This document shows, piece by piece, positions 6,462 through 10,325 of a stretch of 10,325 nt of DNA. This DNA is from Nitratifractor sp. (GTDB taxonomy: Bacteria > Campylobacterota > Campylobacteria > Campylobacterales > Sulfurovaceae). Both the position numbers and the translations under genes were made by a program. Every line of letters starts with the position of its first letter. Position 1 is the stretch's first letter. The notes under the pieces are model-generated. The model was not told the origin of the DNA. It ran no database searches and saw nothing but the letters and a program-made list of their open reading frames with translations. The stretch covers positions 1 to 10,325 of the forward strand of contig WFYP01000198.1 in the NCBI GenBank assembly GCA_015490055.1. The letters are read 5' to 3'.

Positions 6462-6531
6462 AAAAGTGTAACAATATTCCACACTTTTTATTAGAAAAAT
6501 TCCATTTTTTCTAAATACGATAAATATTATC
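6462..6531. promoter_or_regulatory. Cluster of AT-rich dyads between ispDF and thiC
   Basis: Three inverted repeats follow one another: AAAAGTGT (6462-6469) with ACACTTTT (6481-6488); TTAGAAAAA (6491-6499) with TTTTTCTAA around 6506-6514; and GATAAATATTATC (6519-6531), a perfect 5-3-5 dyad. They sit upstream of both divergent promoters and could be operators or transcription-separating hairpins. The last resembles metal-regulator half-sites only loosely. I do not assign a regulator. Confidence 0.4.
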
Positions 6532-6551
6532 CTATTTTGCTGTCATTTCAA

Positions 6552-6566
6552 ATTTCTTTAAGAAAT
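6552..6566. promoter_or_regulatory. Palindromic candidate operator before thiC
   Basis: ATTTCTTTAAGAAAT is a perfect 7-1-7 inverted repeat. It ends 6 bp before an extended -10-like sequence (TGGTATAAC, 6570-6578), so a protein bound here could block or activate thiC transcription. Confidence 0.4.
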
Positions 6567-6569
6567 GGT

Positions 6570-6618
6570 TGGTATAACTTTGCAATATAGCTATTACTAA
6601 TCTAATGTAGTGTAATAT
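6570..6618 (+). promoter_or_regulatory. Candidate thiC promoter region
   Basis: Two -10 candidates are visible: TGGTATAAC (6570-6578, extended -10) and TGTAATAT (6611-6618). The second lies closest to thiC and would give a leader of about 22 nt. The conserved THI-box segments expected of a TPP riboswitch are not seen anywhere between 6393 and 6646. Confidence 0.35.
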
Positions 6619-6646
6619 AAGCTTTAAATTTTTAGAGGATACTTTA

Positions 6647-8011
6647 ATGAGAGAAGAATGGGTAAAAAAGAGAGAAGGCGATAAAGTTCGAACTCAAATG
6701 TATTATGCCAAGCAGGGTATTATTACAGAAGAGATGGAGTATGTTGCCAAAAAAGAGAATATAGATGCAGAATTTTTAAGAAGCGAAATTGCAAGAGGGC
6801 GTTGTATAATTCCAGCTAACATTAACCATACACAGTTAGAGCCAATGGCTATTGGTATGGCTGTTAGTTGTAAAATTAATGCAAATATTGGTTCATCTGC
6901 GTTAGCTAGTGATGTATCTGGCGAGATAGAAAAGGTAGATGTTTGCCTAAAATATGGTGCCGATACTATTATGGATTTAAGCACAGGTGGCGATTTAGAT
7001 AAAATTAGAGAAGCTGTAATTGGGCACTCTACAGTGCCTATTGGAACAGTTCCAATGTATCAGATTTTGCATGATATTAACGATAAGATAGAAGATTTAT
7101 CTATTGATATGATGTTGCAAACATTAGAGAAGCAGGCACAGCAGGGTGTTAGCTATTTTACAATTCACGCTGGCTTCTTGCTAAGATTTATGCCACATGT
7201 TGCTAAGCGTAAAATGGGAATTGTGAGTCGTGGAGGCTCATTAATGGCTGCTTGGATGATGCACCACCATAAAGAGAATCCATTTTATGATGCTTACGAT
7301 GCTATTTTAGATATTTGTAGAAAGTATGATGTTGCTCTATCTCTTGGCGATAGCTTACGCCCAGGTTGTCTTGCCGATGCGAGTGATGAGGCACAGTTAA
7401 GTGAGCTAAAAGTTTTAGGCGAACTAACTCTAAAAGCTTGGGAGAAAGATGTTCAGGTGATGATAGAAGGTCCAGGGCATGTACCACTAAACCAAATCGA
7501 GCGTAATATGAAATTAGAGCGAGAATACTGCCACGAAGCACCATTCTATATTTTAGGACCATTAGTTACAGATATTGCAGCAGGTTATGACCATATAAGC
7601 TCTGCTATTGGTGCAGCAGTTGGTGGTTGGCATGGGGCTAGTATGCTATGCTATGTTACACCAAAAGAGCATTTAGGCTTGCCAAACTCTGCGGATGTTC
7701 GAGAGGGGATTATTGCATATAAAATTGCGGCTCACTCAGCAGACATTGCTAGAGGTCGCCCAAATGCAAGAGATGTAGATGATTTAATGAGTGATGCAAG
7801 ATACAACTTTGACTGGAATAAGCAGTTCGAGCTAGCACTCGACCCAGATAGAGCAAAAGAGTATCATGATGAGACTTTGCCACAAGATGTATTTAAAGAG
7901 GCAGAGTTTTGCTCTATGTGTGGTCCAAAGTTTTGTTCGTATAAAATTACTCAAAACATTATGGATATACATGGCGAAGATATGGCTAACGAAGAGCTAA
8001 TGAATAGCTAA
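6647..8011 (+). CDS. thiC: Phosphomethylpyrimidine synthase ThiC
   Basis: ThiC is a radical-SAM enzyme that converts aminoimidazole ribotide to hydroxymethylpyrimidine phosphate for thiamine. The 454-aa chain matches the short bacterial form, starting MREEWVKKREGDKVRTQMYYAKQG. It includes ANINH, KINANIGSSA, GADTIMDLSTGGDLDKIR, VPIGTVPMYQ, SRGGSLMAAWMM, LGDSLRPGC, EGPGHVPLNQI, LGPLVTDIAAGYDHI and GWHGASMLCYVTPKEHLGLP. The C-terminal CSMCGPKFC (Cys422, 425, 430; CX2CX4C) is the ThiC [4Fe-4S] motif. AGAGGA lies 7 nt before ATG 6647. It sits between ispDF and mrp, which I recall as direct neighbours in C. jejuni, so it may be a lineage-specific insertion or a relocation. Mrp/ApbC next door is a plausible Fe-S donor. 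Confidence 0.97.
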   Translation: MREEWVKKREGDKVRTQMYYAKQGIITEEMEYVAKKENIDAEFLRSEIARGRCIIPANINHTQLEPMAIGMAVSCKINANIGSSALASDVSGEIEKVDVCLKYGADTIMDLSTGGDLDKIREAVIGHSTVPIGTVPMYQILHDINDKIEDLSIDMMLQTLEKQAQQGVSYFTIHAGFLLRFMPHVAKRKMGIVSRGGSLMAAWMMHHHKENPFYDAYDAILDICRKYDVALSLGDSLRPGCLADASDEAQLSELKVLGELTLKAWEKDVQVMIEGPGHVPLNQIERNMKLEREYCHEAPFYILGPLVTDIAAGYDHISSAIGAAVGGWHGASMLCYVTPKEHLGLPNSADVREGIIAYKIAAHSADIARGRPNARDVDDLMSDARYNFDWNKQFELALDPDRAKEYHDETLPQDVFKEAEFCSMCGPKFCSYKITQNIMDIHGEDMANEELMNS

Positions 8012-8030
8012 TTAGGGTTTAGTTGGCAGT

Positions 8031-8056
8031 GTAGGGGACGACCTATGTGTCGTCCC
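8031..8056. repeat. REP-like hairpin after thiC
   Basis: GTAG leads into an 8-bp perfect stem, GGGACGAC (8035-8042) with GTCGTCCC (8049-8056), loop CTATGT. It is GC-rich compared with its surroundings and starts with GTAG, like the hairpin at 9978. It has no T-run, so it is not a standard intrinsic terminator, though it could protect the thiC 3' end. Confidence 0.6.
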
Positions 8057-8089
8057 GCTAGTATCAATAGCCAATAAAGCGATAAGCAA

Positions 8090-8147
8090 TGGGGTCAGGT
8101 GATGAAAATAAACTTTTGTAAAAGTTTATTTTCATCACCTGACCCCA
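8090..8147. repeat. 58-bp near-perfect palindrome upstream of mrp
   Basis: Arms 8090-8117 and 8120-8147 are exact reverse complements (28 bp each) around a 2-nt centre, GT. The outer part reads TGGGGTCAGGTGATG and its complement. Motifs of the form GGGGTCAGGT are, from memory, common at the borders of IS200-like (Y1/REP-associated) transposase genes, so this may be a non-autonomous relic of such an element; no transposase is present here. It ends 4 nt before the mrp ribosome-binding site. An A-run, not a T-run, follows on the + strand, so it is not a canonical terminator. Confidence 0.85.
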
Positions 8148-8162
8148 AAAAAAGGAGAAAAA

Positions 8163-9275
8163 TTGAATAAAGAACAAATTTTAGAAGCATTGAAAAATGT
8201 AATTTACCCAGGATTTACAAAGTCTATTGTAGATTTTGGATTTGTAAAAGATGTAACAGTAGATGGTGATAGTGCAAGAGTATTTGTAGATATTACTTCA
8301 AGTGCCCAAGAGGTTAAAAAGCAGATTATCCAAGATGCAGAGACTGAGCTTAAGAAGCTAGGACTTAAAGAGGTATTTATAGATGTAAGTGCACCAAAAG
8401 CACCGGTTGAGAGAAGTAACTCGATGAGTGGTAAAAATATCGCTCCACAAGTTAAAAACTTTTTAATGATTAGTTCAGGTAAAGGTGGAGTTGGTAAATC
8501 TACTACATCTGTAAATATCGCTGTGGCTCTTGCAATGCAGGGTAAAAAAGTTGGACTTTTAGATGCTGATATTTATGGACCAAATATCCCTAGAATGATG
8601 GGTTTAGAGGGGCAGAGACCAGAAGTTGTTGGTAATAAAGTTGTGCCATTTAAAGCTATGGGCGTAGAGGTTATGTCTATGGGTAGCCTTATGGAAGAGG
8701 GGCAGTCAGTAATCTGGAGAGGCTCTATGATTATGAAGGCAATCGAGCAATTCTTAAGAGATATTTTGTGGAGCGAGCTAGATGTATTAGTTATCGATAT
8801 GCCTCCAGGAACTGGTGATGCTCAGCTTACATTAGCACAATCTGTACCTGTAACTGCTGGTGTAACTGTTACAACGCCACAAGAGGTTAGTTTAGATGAT
8901 AGCCGAAGAAGTTTAGATATGTTTAAGAAACTTCACATTCCTACAGCTGGTATTATTGAGAATATGAGTGGATTTATCTGCCCAGGTGATGGTAAAGAGT
9001 ACGATATTTTCGGTATGGGTACAAGTCAAAAGGTAGCTGATGAGTTTAATACAGAAATTATTGCTCGTATTCCAATAGAACCAGATATTAGAAAAGGTGG
9101 AGATACAGGAAAGCCAGTAACATACAATATGCCAGATAGTGAAACTGCAAAACGCTTCCAAGAAGCAGCTAGCAAAATTTGGAGCTTTATAGAGAAAATC
9201 AATGAAGATGGCGGAGCTGATAACGCAGCAATCCAACCAACAACTCCTCCTGGTGTTTCTGCTTGCTCAATGTAA
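8163..9275 (+). CDS. mrp: Mrp/ApbC (NBP35-type) Fe-S cluster carrier P-loop ATPase
   Basis: Mrp proteins bind and deliver [4Fe-4S] clusters to client enzymes. The 370-aa chain has an N-terminal MIP18/DUF59 domain (about 3-75), a linker, then the ATPase: deviant Walker A GKGGVGKST (106-114), DADIYGPNIPRM (134-145), WRGSMIMKAIEQFL (185-198) and IDMPPGTGD (211-219). The usual cluster motif CPxC after ENMS is ENMSGFICPGDG here, with only Cys273. Another Cys lies near the C-terminus (GVSACSM). The start is TTG 8163 with AAGGAG 5 nt upstream. There is no clear promoter in the 151-bp gap, so it may rely on read-through from thiC past the 8090-8147 palindrome. Confidence 0.93.
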   Translation: MNKEQILEALKNVIYPGFTKSIVDFGFVKDVTVDGDSARVFVDITSSAQEVKKQIIQDAETELKKLGLKEVFIDVSAPKAPVERSNSMSGKNIAPQVKNFLMISSGKGGVGKSTTSVNIAVALAMQGKKVGLLDADIYGPNIPRMMGLEGQRPEVVGNKVVPFKAMGVEVMSMGSLMEEGQSVIWRGSMIMKAIEQFLRDILWSELDVLVIDMPPGTGDAQLTLAQSVPVTAGVTVTTPQEVSLDDSRRSLDMFKKLHIPTAGIIENMSGFICPGDGKEYDIFGMGTSQKVADEFNTEIIARIPIEPDIRKGGDTGKPVTYNMPDSETAKRFQEAASKIWSFIEKINEDGGADNAAIQPTTPPGVSACSM

Positions 9276-9281
9276 AAAATT

Positions 9282-9309
9282 AAGCTTTTACCCCTCTTGG
9301 GTAAGGCTT
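9282..9309 (+). terminator. Candidate terminator of mrp
   Basis: AAGCTTTTACCC (9282-9293) pairs with GGGTAAGGCTT (9299-9309) around CTCTT, with one bulge. It begins 6 nt after the mrp stop. Only a short ATTTA follows, so termination may be weak. Confidence 0.5.
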
Positions 9310-9334
9310 ATTTACTTCTCAGCCCCTCAATTTG

Positions 9335-9340
9335 AATAAT
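9335..9340. repeat. Target-site duplication, left (AATAAT)
   Basis: AATAAT directly precedes the left terminal inverted repeat of MITE copy 2 and is repeated exactly at 9611-9616 after the right one, the pattern expected of a 6-bp staggered insertion. The sequence is low-complexity, so chance remains possible. Confidence 0.65.
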
Positions 9341-9610
9341 AACTGAAGTTACGCACTATATACAATATTTAACAAATCAAAAAAGTGACAGATATGAAAG
9401 AATAAATTTTCTCTCCTAGCCGAAGCTAAGAGTGATAATTTTTCTTTTATAGGTGTTGCTTTTTTGTTTTGCCCTTTGGGTAGCACAAGAGGGCACTTAC
9501 TGCAAACAGTTTTTAACGCAAGTTAGCTTTGGCTAGCTTTTATTAAAAACTATTTACATTAAGCACCCTTTTGTGCTATTAAATGTTGTATATAGTGCGT
9601 AACTTCAGTT
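9341..9610 (-). mobile_element. MITE-like element, copy 2 (complete, 270 bp)
   Basis: This is a complete non-coding element bounded by 32-bp terminal inverted repeats (31 of 32 match) that begin AACTGAAGTTACGCACTATA. AATAAT direct repeats flank it at 9335-9340 and 9611-9616. It is inverted relative to copy 1, with 9 differences over the 253 shared bases. It contains the same long foldback (9481-9578) and short stem (9413-9432). It carries no coding capacity. It lies between the mrp terminator and the promoter of the small acidic gene. I cannot name the parent insertion-sequence family. Confidence 0.92.
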
Positions 9611-9616
9611 AATAAT
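9611..9616. repeat. Target-site duplication, right (AATAAT)
   Basis: This is the exact repeat of 9335-9340 on the other side of MITE copy 2. The next base but one starts the -35-like hexamer of the downstream gene. Confidence 0.65.
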
Positions 9617-9617
9617 T

Positions 9618-9645
9618 TTGATTTAACACTTTTTTATGATACAAT
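9618..9645 (+). promoter_or_regulatory. Promoter for the small acidic protein gene
   Basis: TTGATT (9618-9623) and TACAAT (9640-9645) are spaced by 16 bp and match the sigma-70 consensus at 4/6 and 5/6 positions. An overlapping alternative -10 is TATGAT (9635-9640). Transcription would start near 9652, 25 nt before ATG 9677. The MITE ends only 7 bp upstream of the -35. Confidence 0.55.
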
Positions 9646-9676
9646 TCCCTAATCAATGCCCACTACAAGGATACCT

Positions 9677-9934
9677 ATGAGCAGTATAGAAAAACTAAAA
9701 GCACTTTTAGAAAATGAGATAATTCCAGATTTAGAGAGCGTAATAGACTCTATTTTTCAAACCGTTGAGAAAGAGAAGACAATCTCTTTGGGAGAGCGAG
9801 AAGAGTTAGAAGAGTTACAAGAGATGCATGCAGAGTGTAGAGAGATACTTATAGAGATAGAGAGTAACGAAATGGAAGAAGATGAAGCCAAAGAGTTACT
9901 AGAAGAGTTAGTAGAGATAGTCTCTAAAGATTAA
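9677..9934 (+). CDS. Small acidic helical protein, unknown function
   Basis: I do not recognise this 85-aa protein. It is rich in Glu, Leu and Ile, has no signal peptide or membrane segment, and should fold as two or three helices with coiled-coil-like spacing (ISLGEREELEELQEMHAE, then EEDEAKELLEELVEIVS). A single Cys is present. I chose ATG 9677 because AAGGA (9667-9671) lies 5 nt upstream; ATG 9656 is in frame but has no ribosome-binding site and sits at the predicted transcription start. A real gene is supported by the promoter, the ribosome-binding site and an open frame reaching a normal stop. The MITE upstream and a REP-like hairpin downstream isolate it from other genes. Confidence 0.75.
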   Translation: MSSIEKLKALLENEIIPDLESVIDSIFQTVEKEKTISLGEREELEELQEMHAECREILIEIESNEMEEDEAKELLEELVEIVSKD

Positions 9935-9977
9935 TATAATTGACCAAAACCTTGGGAGTATAAATAATTCTTGACCT

Positions 9978-10009
9978 GTAGGGGGGGTAGCCACAAGGGC
10001 TACCCCTAC
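9978..10009. repeat. REP-like hairpin between convergent genes
   Basis: GTAGGGG..TAGCC (9978-9992) pairs with GGCTACCCCTAC (9998-10009) around ACAAG. The left arm has three extra G residues, giving a run of seven. GC content far exceeds the flanks. It shares the GTAGGGG opening with the hairpin at 8031. It lies between the stop codons of two convergent genes, the usual place for such repeats. Confidence 0.7.
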
Positions 10010-10022
10010 GAAACATCTATTT

Positions 10023-10325
10023 CTAATCATCTACTAATTTATTGATTATATCTTTATAGTTATAACAAAAATTACCATTTTTTTCTATTAAAAATTGGTC
10101 GCTTACTCTATTTTTATGGGTGTATATTTTAGATGATACTATATCTATTTTTAACTGTTCAAATATATTCATAATATAAGCTAGTAATCCTTTTTGGTCA
10201 TTAGTATTTAATTCCATTAGTGCATACTCTTGGCCATGGTCGCAATCTATATTTATATCTCCTTTTTTAATATTTGGTTTTGGTAAATTTACTCTGCTTT
10301 GTTCTAAGAATGAACTCTCTATAAT
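10023..10325 (-). CDS. C-terminal ACT domain of a GlnD-like protein (5' end outside window)
   Basis: The reading frame is open to the window edge and ends at a TAG at 10023-10025, giving about 100 C-terminal residues. The segment YALMELNTNDQKGLLAYIMNIFEQLKIDIVSSKIYTHKNRVSDQFLIE, in which no single run beyond the family pattern is unusual, matches an ACT domain of the kind that ends GlnD (PII uridylyltransferase/uridylyl-removing enzyme): a D-x-x-G-L-L-A turn, then a helix and strand, then D-x-F-L/V. GlnD senses glutamine through this domain. The upstream part reads SRVNLPKPNIKKGDINIDCD. The nucleotidyltransferase and HD domains would lie outside the window, so the GlnD name is a family-level inference. 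The internal ATG at 10217 is not the real start. Confidence 0.72.
   Translation of the reverse strand: MIESSFLEQSRVNLPKPNIKKGDINIDCDHGQEYALMELNTNDQKGLLAYIMNIFEQLKIDIVSSKIYTHKNRVSDQFLIEKNGNFCYNYKDIINKLVDD

Noticed and set aside
6393..6646. TPP (THI-box) riboswitch upstream of thiC
   Set aside because: The conserved CTGAGA and ACC-TGATCTGG-type segments are absent; the region is AT-rich with simple palindromes instead.
7302..7562. Minus-strand 86-codon frame inside thiC
   Set aside because: Antisense shadow of a highly conserved gene, with no recognisable product.
8090..8147. Intrinsic terminator of thiC
   Set aside because: The stem is followed by an A-run on the + strand and has no T-run on either side in the right sense; its position against the mrp ribosome-binding site argues otherwise.
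1..9610. Composite transposon carrying the whole segment
   Set aside because: The terminal units are non-coding MITEs and the genes inside are core, with order shared with other Campylobacterota; independent insertions are more likely.
9656..9676. ATG 9656 as start of the small acidic protein
   Set aside because: It has no ribosome-binding site and lies at the predicted transcription start; ATG 9677 has AAGGA 5 nt upstream.
1..10325. CRISPR array, tRNA or rRNA gene, toxin-antitoxin pair
   Set aside because: No regularly spaced direct repeats, no tRNA or rRNA signatures and no paired small genes of that type were found; the lone Uma2 gene is not enough to call a defence system.

Overview
The window looks like chromosome of a Campylobacterota (epsilonproteobacterial) species. 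The DNA is AT-rich and genes are tightly packed. IspD and IspF are fused, and the order mrp / ispDF / response regulator / ATP-sulfurylase-like / pgpA matches what I recall from Campylobacter jejuni (Cj1606c-Cj1610). An environmental relative (Sulfurovum/Sulfurimonas-like) is a guess; the genus cannot be fixed from this sequence alone.

Layout. 1-253: most of a 270-bp MITE-like element, cut by the window edge. 281-829: a Uma2-family protein starting 28 bp after the element. 930-1133 rpmB, 1234-2424 argJ and 2479-2709 a DUF465/YdcH-like protein, all on +. Converging on these is a minus-strand operon, ispDF > atypical response regulator > ATP-sulfurylase-like protein > pgpA (6392 down to 2718), with overlapping or nearly touching genes. 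A 254-bp divergent region rich in AT palindromes separates ispDF from thiC (6647-8011). A 151-bp gap follows with a REP-like hairpin and a 58-bp near-perfect palindrome, then mrp/apbC (8163-9275). A second copy of the MITE, inverted relative to the first, lies at 9341-9610 between exact 6-bp direct repeats. A small acidic helical protein (9677-9934), another REP-like hairpin and the C-terminal ACT domain of a GlnD-like protein (minus strand, running off the window) close the region.

Function. Most genes are core metabolism: ribosome (L28), arginine synthesis (ArgJ), MEP isoprenoid pathway (IspDF), phospholipid synthesis (PgpA), thiamine pyrimidine synthesis (ThiC) and Fe-S cluster delivery (Mrp/ApbC). 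ThiC is an Fe-S enzyme and ApbC loss in Salmonella affects thiamine synthesis through ThiC, so thiC-mrp adjacency makes biochemical sense.

The unusual points are the paired, structured MITE copies; a response regulator that has lost its phosphoacceptor Asp and its AAA+ motifs; a Sat-like protein lacking two sulfate-site residues; an Mrp lacking the CxxC cluster motif; and the large palindrome just upstream of the mrp ribosome-binding site. I see no CRISPR, phage, toxin-antitoxin or defence operon. The closest thing to an undescribed system is the MITE family with its conserved RNA-like fold.
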